A DNA stretch of 5,141 nucleotides from Lysobacterales bacterium (GTDB taxonomy: Bacteria > Pseudomonadota > Gammaproteobacteria > Xanthomonadales > Marinicellaceae), in the NCBI GenBank assembly GCA_026990095.1, contig JALSIL010000075.1:1-5141 (forward strand). The letters are read 5' to 3'. Positions within the stretch are counted from its first letter, which is position 1, and each line of letters opens with the position of its first letter. Shown here one piece after another: positions 1-5,141 of the stretch. Made by a program: the position numbers and the translations under genes. Below the pieces are notes generated by a model. It did no database searches. It was not told where the DNA came from and was given only the letters and a program-made list of their open reading frames with translations.

Positions 1-671
1 CTTATTTTAATAGCAATGAAGAAGTATCTGAACCTCATACTAATCAAGACAGTAAAAAAGATGTTGATGAAAACAAGATTGAAAAGAAGGATTTTTTGGT
101 TAAAAGTTTAAAACATAAACCAGTATCTAAAAAAAACAGGTCAAAGAGTGTTGTTAAAAAGAATACCGAAAATGACATTAATTCAGTAGAGCCAGAAAAC
201 AGCCAAATACTTGAGAACTTACAAGAAGTTGAGTCAAGACTCTTAAATGGTGGTAAAGGAGTAGCTTATTCCCTTGTTAATAGGATTAATGATGACAACT
301 ATTATTTTAAAACACTCAAAGAATTGGAAAATGTATCAAACATATTTCCCGATGCTTATGAGAATAGATCTGACTTTCTAGATTCATTTCTTCAAGCTTC
401 TAATGAATTAAACGGCGAATTAATTATTAATGAATTGCAATGTGGACAAGCCTCATGTGTTGGTTCGTTTTCTACTGCAGACTACGATACATGGAAACAA
501 TTTTTAGCGAATAGAACATCAGGCAATAATGAACTATACCCGCCATTTTATTCACTTTCACATTTTTCCCAGTTAAGAAATGATGGTAGCATTGAGCATC
601 GAGTATTCTTTACAACCATAGCAGAGTTAAATAAAGTGATATTGTCGATGCAGGACTATAATGGAGATTAA
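1..671 (+). CDS. Hypothetical protein, 3' part only (5' end outside window)
   Basis: I do not recognise this protein. Its frame is open from the first complete codon at position 3 with no stop before 669-671, so 222 residues are visible. A TTG at 96 is an unlikely start: no good ribosome binding site precedes it, and the frame upstream codes the same kind of hydrophilic, Lys/Glu/Asn-rich sequence. The first 80 or so visible residues look like a charged, low-complexity, probably disordered linker (SKKDVDENKIEKKD, then KHKPVSKKNRSK). The last 140 or so residues look like a folded domain with mixed hydrophobic spacing and a CxxxxC pair at visible residues 147 and 152 (LQCGQASCVGSF). A short two-cysteine motif of this type recurs in many uncharacterised gammaproteobacterial proteins; that is from memory, not a search. 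No transmembrane segment is visible in this part; an N-terminal anchor or signal could lie upstream. The gene appears more AT-rich than pnp. It converges on the SURF1 gene with only 24 bases between stop codons. Confidence 0.8.
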   Translation, partial: YFNSNEEVSEPHTNQDSKKDVDENKIEKKDFLVKSLKHKPVSKKNRSKSVVKKNTENDINSVEPENSQILENLQEVESRLLNGGKGVAYSLVNRINDDNYYFKTLKELENVSNIFPDAYENRSDFLDSFLQASNELNGELIINELQCGQASCVGSFSTADYDTWKQFLANRTSGNNELYPPFYSLSHFSQLRNDGSIEHRVFFTTIAELNKVILSMQDYNGD

Positions 672-695
672 AATTAAGTAGTGGATTGGTCAACT

Positions 696-1403
696 TTATT
701 GCTTACGTAACCAATAAACAAAAATCACAATCAAAACTAAGGTCATGGCAAACCATTGCACCGCATAGGCTATGTGTTTTGAGGGTTGCATGACAATGGG
801 TTTCCAGTCGCGTTTAAAACCTTGTGGCTGGGATTTAGCCATCATCAAGATTTTAGAACTCACCACACAATCCAAGCTTTTACAGAGTCGTTCTTGCACC
901 AAGTTTTTGACCTTATCTTCTTCGTAATAGGTGATGACTTGAATGGCGCGTTCTTGAATTAATTCAATTTCACCTAACTGAATACCGACTTTGGGTGGTG
1001 TATTGAGTTTACCCATTAAGGTTATTTGATTGCTTTCAATACCTAATTGTTCATCGGAAAATTTATTTTTAACCAACCAACCTCGGTTAACCATGATGAT
1101 AAGGTTTAAATCATCAACAACAAAAGGCGTAAAGGCGTGGTAACCTTGTTGTCCTTCATCGACTTGGTTATCCAACAATAACTGAGGCGAGTCAACAAAG
1201 TGCCCCGTTAGTTTCACATTAGCGTATTTAGGCAGGTCTTGAATTTGGCTTTTTTGCGTTATTTTAGTGACATTTTCATCGGCAAGTAATTCAATTAACT
1301 GTTCTTTTTGCGCGGCTCGTCTGATTTGCCAAAAACCCATATTAACCATAAGAATGACAAAAAACAACACCATTAATGTTGGAATCAAAGGTATGTTTTT
1401 CAT
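696..1403 (-). CDS. SURF1-family cytochrome c oxidase assembly protein
   Basis: SURF1/Shy1 proteins are inner-membrane factors that assist assembly of haem-copper cytochrome c oxidase, probably at the haem a insertion step of subunit I. The 235-residue product has the family architecture and usual bacterial length. A transmembrane helix spans about residues 5-24, followed directly by the signature GFWQIRRAAQK (23-33). A periplasmic domain carries a GYHAFTPF segment (87-94) and VNRGWL (105-110). The conserved PSKHIAYAVQWFAM (207-220) leads into the second transmembrane helix (about 214-232), and the protein ends WLRKQ. The ATG overlaps the cdd stop codon as ATGA. No strong Shine-Dalgarno is visible before it, so translation is probably coupled to cdd. 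No cox genes lie in the window. No terminator is visible after the stop, only a weak 6-base inverted repeat (685-690/710-715). The family is clear; the exact oxidase partner is unknown. Confidence 0.93.
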   Translation of the reverse strand: MKNIPLIPTLMVLFFVILMVNMGFWQIRRAAQKEQLIELLADENVTKITQKSQIQDLPKYANVKLTGHFVDSPQLLLDNQVDEGQQGYHAFTPFVVDDLNLIIMVNRGWLVKNKFSDEQLGIESNQITLMGKLNTPPKVGIQLGEIELIQERAIQVITYYEEDKVKNLVQERLCKSLDCVVSSKILMMAKSQPQGFKRDWKPIVMQPSKHIAYAVQWFAMTLVLIVIFVYWLRKQ

Positions 1404-1798
1404 TTTAGCAAGTGTGTTTTATCAAAGGAGTGAGGCAATAAATCATTCATGTTAAATTGTGTGACTTCATTATCGTGTAAGATAAGTATTTGGGTGTTTT
1501 TATCGCTAAATTCCTTTATCTTTTGACGACAGCCTCCACAAGGGGTAACCATGAGTTTGCCAGAGGATACAATTAAGATTTTTTTAATGGATTTTCCGCC
1601 CGACAAAACCATGTTTGCAATCGCTGCCGCTTCAGCACAAAGCCCTTCGGGATAAGCCGAATTTTCCACATTACAACCCAAATGAATGCTATTGTTTTCA
1701 TCAATTAATGCCGCACCAACGTAAAATTTTGAATAAGGTGCGTAGGCTTTTTTCATGGCAATTTGAGCCTGATTTTTGAGTGTCTCTAGTGTTGTCAT
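1400..1798 (-). CDS. cdd: Cytidine deaminase, homotetrameric type
   Basis: Cytidine deaminase hydrolyses cytidine and deoxycytidine to uridine and deoxyuridine plus ammonia in cytosolic pyrimidine salvage. From the ATG at 1798 the protein has 132 residues, the usual length for the small homotetrameric class; the E. coli type is about twice as long. Visible motifs are the N-terminal AYAPYSKFYVGAAL, nucleoside-binding NVEN (Asn43, Glu45), CAE (zinc ligand Cys54, proton-shuttling Glu56) and PCGGC (zinc ligands Cys87 and Cys90). The position after Glu56 is Ala, whereas Bacillus subtilis has Arg; I recall CAEA as common in proteobacterial members. The frame continues upstream to a TTG at 1828, but that codon falls inside the candidate -10 box and would add an unconserved MFSPVFQYLF, so ATG 1798 is preferred even though its Shine-Dalgarno is poor. 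It is the first gene of a pair with SURF1, overlapping it by four bases. Confidence 0.95.
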   Translation of the reverse strand: MTTLETLKNQAQIAMKKAYAPYSKFYVGAALIDENNSIHLGCNVENSAYPEGLCAEAAAIANMVLSGGKSIKKILIVSSGKLMVTPCGGCRQKIKEFSDKNTQILILHDNEVTQFNMNDLLPHSFDKTHLLK

Positions 1799-1824
1799 AA
1801 ATAAATATTGGAATACGGGTGAGA

Positions 1825-1853
1825 ACAATATCGAATAAGTGTAATAAATTCAA
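1825..1853 (-). promoter_or_regulatory. Candidate sigma-70 promoter for cdd-surf1
   Basis: Read on the minus strand, TTGAAT (1853-1848) and TATTGT (1830-1825) are separated by 17 bases. Each box matches 4 of 6 consensus positions. The site lies about 27 bases upstream of the cdd ATG, in the only sizeable gap before the operon. It is a match by eye in AT-rich DNA, so chance is possible. Confidence 0.35.
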
Positions 1854-1861
1854 GTATTTCA

Positions 1862-1891
1862 TTGCTAAACTAGGGGGGAATCACTTAAAAT
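1862..1891 (+). promoter_or_regulatory. Candidate rpsO promoter with GC-rich discriminator
   Basis: TTGCTA (1862-1867) and TAAAAT (1886-1891) are 18 bases apart, giving a predicted start near 1898. The -10 box is followed at once by ACGCGCGC, a GC-rich discriminator of the kind found at stringently controlled ribosomal promoters. Its position fits a leader of about 100 nt before rpsO. The -35 box is weak (4 of 6). Confidence 0.45.
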
Positions 1892-1898
1892 ACGCGCG

Positions 1899-1980
1899 CT
1901 TGTAGGTCAAACCTGTAAGTTTATCTCGTCGGTGCGAATGTTCAACGCTCGATTGGTCATATAAAACAGGCATTAGTGCC
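1899..1980 (+). promoter_or_regulatory. Structured rpsO 5' leader, possible S15 autoregulatory element
   Basis: Three helices can be drawn. Helix A pairs 1899-1907 with 1911-1919 (nine pairs, two G-U, loop CAA). Helix B pairs CCTGT (1912-1916) with ACAGG (1966-1970) and TTTAT (1920-1924) with ATAAA (1961-1965), with a 3-base bulge. Helix C is GGCA (1969-1972) with TGCC (1977-1980), eight bases before the Shine-Dalgarno. A and B both use 1912-1916, and B and C both use 1969-1970, so A with C competes with B. In E. coli S15 represses its own mRNA by binding alternative folds of the leader, and many bacterial phyla have their own S15-binding leaders. That this leader does the same is inference; no sequence match to a known class was established. 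Confidence 0.4.
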
Positions 1981-2000
1981 AAAAATTAGGAGAAGTCATT

Positions 2001-2267
2001 ATGTTGACTGTAGAACAAAGACAAGAAATTATCAATGATTACAAAACAAGCGACAACGACACAGGTTCTGCCAATGTTCAAATCGCTTTATTAACAGCAC
2101 GTATCACATACCTTACTGAGCATTTTAAATCGCACAAAAAAGACCTACACTCACGTAGAGGTCTTATCAAGTTGGTTAACCAACGCCGCAAGTTGCAAAA
2201 ATACTTAAAAGGAAAAGATGCTGAAGGTTATCAAGTATTAATCAAACGCTTAGGATTGCGTAGATAA
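2001..2267 (+). CDS. rpsO: 30S ribosomal protein S15
   Basis: S15 is a primary-binding protein of the 30S subunit. It attaches to the central domain of 16S rRNA, nucleates S6/S18 binding and contributes to a bridge with the 50S subunit. The 88-residue product is one residue shorter than the E. coli protein. It shows the family landmarks: NDTGS (19-23) in the rRNA contact region, VQIALLTARI, HKKDLHSRRGLIKLV (45-59), QRRKLQKYLK and the terminal LIKRLGLRR. The ATG at 2001 is preceded by AGGAG (1988-1992) at eight bases, a good Shine-Dalgarno. It heads the conserved rpsO-pnp pair and is followed by an intrinsic terminator. truB, often upstream in other gammaproteobacteria, is absent here; divergent cdd takes its place, so rpsO probably has its own promoter. 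Confidence 0.98.
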   Translation: MLTVEQRQEIINDYKTSDNDTGSANVQIALLTARITYLTEHFKSHKKDLHSRRGLIKLVNQRRKLQKYLKGKDAEGYQVLIKRLGLRR

Positions 2268-2282
2268 ACTCTTAAAAGTTTT

Positions 2283-2310
2283 AAAAAAGGTACATTGTGT
2301 ACCTTTTTTT
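2283..2310 (+). terminator. Intrinsic terminator between rpsO and pnp
   Basis: AAAAAAGGTACA (2283-2294) pairs perfectly with 2298-2309 around a TTG loop, and the 3' arm runs into a T tract ending at 2310. It begins 15 bases after the rpsO stop, where E. coli has its attenuating rpsO terminator. Partial read-through would supply pnp. The A/T-rich lower stem means it could also act on the opposite strand. Confidence 0.85.
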
Positions 2311-2334
2311 ATATCGGAAATGAAAATTAATAAT

Positions 2335-2340
2335 AGGTGA
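2335..2340 (+). promoter_or_regulatory. Shine-Dalgarno that decides the pnp start
   Basis: AGGTGA ends eight bases before GTG 2349. The alternative GTG at 2337 overlaps this motif and has no other purine-rich site at suitable distance, so the downstream GTG followed by GCT (Ala) is favoured. Confidence 0.65.
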
Positions 2341-2348
2341 AAATAGCA

Positions 2349-4454
2349 GTGGCTAAATATATAAAAGAGTTTCAGTATGGTAATCATACTGTAAAATTGG
2401 AGACTGGTGAAATTGCACGTCAAGCAAGCGCAACAGTTATGGTAACAATGGGAGATACAGTTGTCATGGTGGCAGTTGTCGCTAAAAAGGAAGCAAATCC
2501 AGGACAAGGATTTTTTCCATTAACGGTTAATTACCAAGAAAAAGCTTATTCGGCTGGTAAAATACCTGGAGGATTCTTCAAACGCGAAGGGCGTCCTACC
2601 GAAAAAGAAATTCTAATCTGTCGTTTAATCGACAGACCCATTAGGCCTTTATTTCCTAAAGGTTTTAAAAATGAAATACAAGTGGTTGCAACGGTTATGT
2701 CATACTCAGAAGACATCGATGCAGATATTCCCGCATTAATTGGAGCCTCTGCTGCCATGTGTTTATCGGGAGCTCCTTTTCACGGCCCAATTGCGGCGGC
2801 AAAGGTGGGTTATAAAGATGGCGAATACCTCTTAAACCCAACTAACGAACAATTAGAAGACTCGCAGCTTGAATTAGTGGTTGCAGGTACAGAGTCAGCC
2901 GTATTGATGGTTGAATCAGAAGCAGATTTACTTTCTGAAGAAGTGATGCTAGGTGCAGTAAGCTTTGGTCATAAAGAACAACAAGTGGTCATTAACGCTA
3001 TCAATGAAATGGTTGCAGATTTGGGTGTAACACAATGGCAATGGGATGCACCAAAACTTGACCAAGAACTGGTTAATAAAGTTAAAGAAGTTATCGCAGC
3101 TCGTTTGGTAGCTGCCTATAACACCCGCGACAAAGCAGTGCGTTACGATGCGTTAAATACTATGCGCACAAACGCCGTTGAGACTTTGGTTACTGATGAA
3201 GAGGATTCTCCAAGTGCAGATGAAGTCAAAGAAATTATTTCTTTAATAGAAAAAGCACACGTTCGCAAAAAAGTTATTTCAGGTAAACCTCGTATAGATG
3301 GTCGCGGCCCTGCGGATGTTCGAAATATTACTGTACGCACAGGCGTTTTACCACGCACACATGGCTCGGCTTTATTCACACGAGGTGAAACCCAAGCCTT
3401 AGTTGTGACAACATTAGGCACTGGACGTGATGCACAATTAATTGATTCCCTTGAAGGCGAAGACAAAGATAAGTTTATGTTGCATTATAACTTCCCTCCC
3501 TACTGTGTTGGCGAAACTGGCTTTATGAGTGGTCCTAAACGCCGCGAAATTGGGCATGGGAAACTAGCCAAACGTGGTTTGATGGCTGTTATGCCCACGG
3601 ACGAAGAATTTCCTTATGTTGTTCGTGTTGTTTCAGAAATCACCGAATCCAATGGCTCAAGCTCAATGGCATCGGTTTGTGGTTCATCATTATCCATGAT
3701 GGATGCTGGCGTTCCTTTAAAAGCACCTGTTGCTGGTATTGCTATGGGCTTAATCAAAGAAGGCGATGATTTTGCTGTTTTATCTGATATTTTGGGCGAC
3801 GAAGATCACTTAGGCGACATGGACTTTAAAGTAGCCGGTACTGCTGATGGCATCACTGCACTGCAAATGGACATTAAAATTGAAGGCATCACTGAAGAAA
3901 TCATGCAAAAAGCCTTATCACAAGCCAAAGGCGGACGTGATTACATTTTGGGCGAAATGAATAAAGTCTTAGACGCAACCCGCGAAGAAATGTCTGATTA
4001 TGCTCCTAAGCTCATCACCATTACCGTACATCCTGACAAAATCCGTGATGTTATCGGTAAAGGTGGCGCAACAATACGAGCCTTAACTGAAGAAACCAAC
4101 ACTGTTATCGAAATCAATGACGATGGTGTCGTCACTATCGCTGCTGTTAATGGCGATGATGCACGCAATGCAGTTAAACGCATTGAAGAAATCACTGCTG
4201 ATGTAGAGGTTGGTGCTGTTTACGAAGGTAAGATTGTTAAGATAATGGACTTTGGAGCCTTTGTTAACTTACTACCTGGCAAAGACGGCATGGTTCATAT
4301 TTCACAAATCTCACACGATCGCGTTGCTAACGTAACTGACGTGTTAAAAGAAGGTGAAATGGTTAAAGTAAAGGTATTGGAAATTGACAAGCAAAACCGC
4401 GTAAGGTTATCAATCAAAGCTTTGCTTGATAAACCAGCAAAGAAAGAAGATTAA
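2349..4454 (+). CDS. pnp: Polyribonucleotide nucleotidyltransferase (PNPase)
   Basis: PNPase is a trimeric cytosolic 3'-5' exoribonuclease that phosphorolyses RNA to nucleoside diphosphates and can add 3' tails. In E. coli it is part of the degradosome with RNase E. I place the start at GTG 2349 (701 residues, MAKYIKEFQYG), because AGGTGA (2335-2340) lies eight bases upstream. The in-frame GTG at 2337 lies inside that Shine-Dalgarno and would add four residues. Domains in order: RNase PH 1 (about 10-140), all-helical linker (about 145-310), RNase PH 2 (about 320-540), KH with GKGG at 570-573, and S1 from about 621. Phosphate and catalytic residues are present: Arg398-Arg399 in PKRREIGHG, Ser437-439, and Asp486 and Asp492 in GDEDHLGDMD, matching the E. 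coli catalytic positions I recall. The tail after S1 is short (KPAKKED) compared with the longer Ala/Pro-rich E. coli tail. The gene is intact and co-directional with rpsO. Confidence 0.97.
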   Translation: MAKYIKEFQYGNHTVKLETGEIARQASATVMVTMGDTVVMVAVVAKKEANPGQGFFPLTVNYQEKAYSAGKIPGGFFKREGRPTEKEILICRLIDRPIRPLFPKGFKNEIQVVATVMSYSEDIDADIPALIGASAAMCLSGAPFHGPIAAAKVGYKDGEYLLNPTNEQLEDSQLELVVAGTESAVLMVESEADLLSEEVMLGAVSFGHKEQQVVINAINEMVADLGVTQWQWDAPKLDQELVNKVKEVIAARLVAAYNTRDKAVRYDALNTMRTNAVETLVTDEEDSPSADEVKEIISLIEKAHVRKKVISGKPRIDGRGPADVRNITVRTGVLPRTHGSALFTRGETQALVVTTLGTGRDAQLIDSLEGEDKDKFMLHYNFPPYCVGETGFMSGPKRREIGHGKLAKRGLMAVMPTDEEFPYVVRVVSEITESNGSSSMASVCGSSLSMMDAGVPLKAPVAGIAMGLIKEGDDFAVLSDILGDEDHLGDMDFKVAGTADGITALQMDIKIEGITEEIMQKALSQAKGGRDYILGEMNKVLDATREEMSDYAPKLITITVHPDKIRDVIGKGGATIRALTEETNTVIEINDDGVVTIAAVNGDDARNAVKRIEEITADVEVGAVYEGKIVKIMDFGAFVNLLPGKDGMVHISQISHDRVANVTDVLKEGEMVKVKVLEIDKQNRVRLSIKALLDKPAKKED

Positions 4455-4465
4455 TTAACTCTATT

Positions 4466-4571
4466 GTCATCCTCGCGAAGGCGGGGATCCAGTATTTTAG
4501 AACTCAATCTTTGTAGTATTGTTCTATTTTCAATCATTGAGCTACTGGATTCCCTTTTTCAAGGGAATGAC
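4466..4571. repeat. REP/MITE-like inverted-repeat element, 106 bases
   Basis: The outer arms are imperfect inverted copies: GTCAT (4466-4470) mirrors ATGAC (4567-4571), and ATCCAGTA (4487-4494) mirrors TACTGGAT (4543-4550). Each arm is itself a hairpin: CCTCGC-GAAG-GCGGGG on the left, TCCCTT-TTTC-AAGGGA on the right. Smaller mirrored words lie inside (TAGAAC/GTTCTA, CTCAAT/ATTGAG). The arm matches the widespread proteobacterial repeat type reading roughly GTCATTCCCGCGAAGGCGGG then AATCCAG, and resembles the neisserial dRS3 motif. Both comparisons are from memory. It sits 11 bases after the pnp stop and before the terminator, so it should be transcribed in the pnp 3' untranslated region. No clean target duplication is visible. 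Confidence 0.75.
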
Positions 4572-4579
4572 TAAACTTT

Positions 4580-4619
4580 AAAAAAAGCCTATGAGACGCG
4601 AGTCTTACAGGCTTTTTTT
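4580..4619 (+). terminator. Strong intrinsic terminator of the rpsO-pnp operon
   Basis: AAAAAAAGCCT (4580-4590) pairs perfectly with 4609-4619. Above an A/C mismatch, TGAGAC (4592-4597) pairs with GTCTTA (4602-4607, one G-U), closed by a GCGA tetraloop of the GNRA type. The 3' arm ends in seven T residues. The matching A tract on the left makes it potentially bidirectional. Confidence 0.9.
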
Positions 4620-4712
4620 ATGCCTTAAAAAATCTTTATTGAATTTACTCAACAAATTACCAGCAAGCTTTTTTAAGTCAAAGGACAATCAAAGTAGGTC
4701 AAATCAAAAAAT

Positions 4713-4741
4713 TGTAAGCCCAACGTGATAATGTCCGCTTT
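4713..4741 (+). repeat. Left terminal inverted repeat of the IS remnant
   Basis: This 29-base end begins TGTAAGCCC and closes with ATGTCCGCTTT. It mirrors 5042-5070 with 22 of 29 matches. Confidence 0.7.
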
Positions 4742-4783
4742 CTATAATTTAAAGAGAGCGGCCTGGTCAAAGAGGTATTAAAA

Positions 4784-5017
4784 GTGAGTCATCAAGAGTT
4801 AGATCGCCTAGAGGTTATAAAATTAATTAAAGATAAACGCATTAGTCAAATCAAAGGAGAGAGAGCTGTAACCCTTCGTCTAGGTAGCCATACGTCCATG
4901 TATCTTGACCAGTTAAGTCTAAAATCATTCTGCGGCATCCATGCCTTGAATCCTACGGACGTTTATTTGAAATATCGAGTATTAAGAGCCAAGTTTATTG
5001 CAAAATTAATATATTAA
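4784..5017 (+). pseudogene. Decayed N-terminal fragment of an IS transposase
   Basis: This 77-codon frame starts at a GTG preceded by AGAGGT (4771-4776) at seven bases, a respectable ribosome binding site. The first 22 or so residues (MSHQELDRLEVIKLIKDKRISQ) look like the start of ISNCY/IS1202-type transposases. The next stretch (about 29-45, AVTLRLGSHTSMYL) can be laid on the usual helix-turn-helix pattern of the type AAxxLxLSxRQVxRL, with the recognition helix degenerated. Beyond that I recognise nothing. The DDE catalytic domain, which would need several hundred more residues, is absent, and the frame ends at a TAA inside the right-end tandem repeat. It cannot be an active transposase. It might be a leftover, or at most a small DNA-binding peptide. 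It is carried between inverted repeats immediately after the pnp operon terminator. Confidence 0.6.
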
Positions 5018-5065
5018 AAGCGGACACTTTAACTTTGCAGAAAAGCGGACATTTTAACTTGGTGT
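5016..5065 (+). repeat. Two tandem 25-base repeats at the right end of the IS remnant
   Basis: Units 5016-5040 and 5041-5065 agree at 19 of their first 20 bases (AAAAGCGGAC, then a TTTAACTT tract) and then diverge. The second unit forms most of the right terminal repeat. The left end has only one such word. A likely role is paired transposase binding sites, inferred from position. Confidence 0.8.
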
Positions 5066-5070
5066 TGACA
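5042..5070 (-). repeat. Right terminal inverted repeat of the IS remnant
   Basis: Mirror of 4713-4741. Read on the plus strand it ends GGTGTTGACA, so the last six bases of the element are a consensus -35 hexamer pointing outward. Confidence 0.7.
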
Positions 5071-5093
5071 CCCTTTTAGCTCAGTAATATGAG
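5065..5093 (+). promoter_or_regulatory. Candidate outward promoter formed by the IS right end
   Basis: TTGACA (5065-5070) is the terminal hexamer of the element. TATGAG (5088-5093, 4 of 6 to TATAAT) lies 17 bases downstream in flanking DNA. Hybrid promoters of this kind are well known for insertion sequences. The -10 is weak and no gene is visible in the 48 bases left before the window edge. Confidence 0.3.
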
Positions 5094-5141
5094 ACATAAA
5101 CCCACTCGTAAAATTGTTAGATGATAACCTAAGCCTAATAA

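Larger units (their letters stand above)
4713..5070 (+). mobile_element. Non-autonomous insertion-sequence remnant, ISNCY/IS1202-like
   Basis: The 29-base ends 4713-4741 and 5042-5070 are inverted copies matching at 22 of 29 positions. The inner nine bases (GTCCGCTTT) are identical and both ends begin TGT. The 358 bases between them hold a single short frame whose start resembles an IS transposase N-terminus. A good TATAAT (4743-4748) sits just inside the left end, without a convincing -35. An autonomous element of this group would be well over 1 kb, so most of the transposase is missing. The right end carries two tandem 25-base repeats. The ISNCY/IS1202 assignment rests on remembered similarity of the CGGACATTTTAACTT end motif and the MSxxELxRxEVI start. 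No target-site duplication is visible, which fits an old insertion. Confidence 0.7.

Noticed and set aside
96..98. TTG at 96 as the start of the first gene
   Set aside because: The frame is open to the window edge with similar composition upstream, and no good ribosome binding site precedes the TTG. The gene is simply cut by the window.
685..715. Inverted repeat ATTGGT/ACCAAT between the convergent genes as a terminator
   Set aside because: Only six pairs with a 19-base loop and no T tract, extending into SURF1 coding sequence.
1267..1455. Plus-strand 62-codon frame over the cdd/SURF1 junction
   Set aside because: Antisense to two clearly conserved genes, with no recognisable features.
1799..1828. 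N-terminal extension of cytidine deaminase from TTG 1828
   Set aside because: It adds ten unconserved residues, overlaps the candidate -10 box, and the ATG at 1798 gives the normal family length.
2250..2507. Minus-strand frame of 85 codons across the rpsO-pnp junction
   Set aside because: Cys/His/Phe-rich product with no family features, lying over the terminator and the pnp start. It is the antisense shadow of pnp.
2546..2758. Minus-strand frames inside pnp (also 3143-3466 and 3998-4195)
   Set aside because: They are antisense to well-conserved PNPase codons, with no ribosome binding site or recognisable product.
5016..5065. Two short repeats considered as a CRISPR array
   Set aside because: Only two adjacent 25-base units with no spacers, located at the end of an insertion-sequence remnant.
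5089..5124. Eleven-codon ATG frame at the right edge
   Set aside because: Too short, no ribosome binding site, no support as a gene. Nothing else is visible in 5071-5141.

Overview
The window looks like ordinary chromosome from an AT-rich gammaproteobacterium. The ribosomal protein S15 and PNPase sequences closely follow the enterobacterial pattern, and the rpsO-pnp order is the classical gammaproteobacterial one. A SURF1 protein implies aerobic respiration with a haem-copper oxidase. AT-richness plus two mobile-type repeat remnants would fit a sulfur-oxidiser or symbiont lineage such as SUP05/Thioglobaceae, but that placement is a guess from general impression, not something the sequence proves.

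Layout: (1) 1-671, plus strand: the 3' part of an unrecognised protein whose reading frame is already open at the window edge. (2) 1798-696, minus strand: a two-gene operon, cdd (cytidine deaminase) then a SURF1-family cytochrome oxidase assembly gene, overlapping by ATGA. The SURF1 gene ends 24 bases from the convergent first gene. (3) 1799-2000: a divergent intergenic region with candidate promoters for both directions and a roughly 100-base rpsO leader holding two mutually exclusive helices. (4) 2001-4454, plus strand: rpsO, an intrinsic terminator, and full-length pnp, best started at the GTG at 2349. (5) 4455-4620: a 106-base REP/MITE-like inverted repeat followed by the strong pnp terminator. 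(6) 4713-5070: a 358-base element with 29-base imperfect terminal inverted repeats. It encloses a decayed N-terminal transposase fragment, two 25-base tandem repeats at its right end and an outward-facing perfect -35 box. (7) 5071-5141: no gene seen.

rpsO and pnp make a translation/RNA-decay operon. The terminator between them would let S15 be made in excess of PNPase. cdd and surf1 serve unrelated processes (pyrimidine salvage and respiratory assembly) and seem joined only by co-transcription. I see no convincing undescribed system. The most interesting parts are the rpsO leader fold and the non-autonomous insertion-sequence remnant with its possible outward promoter.
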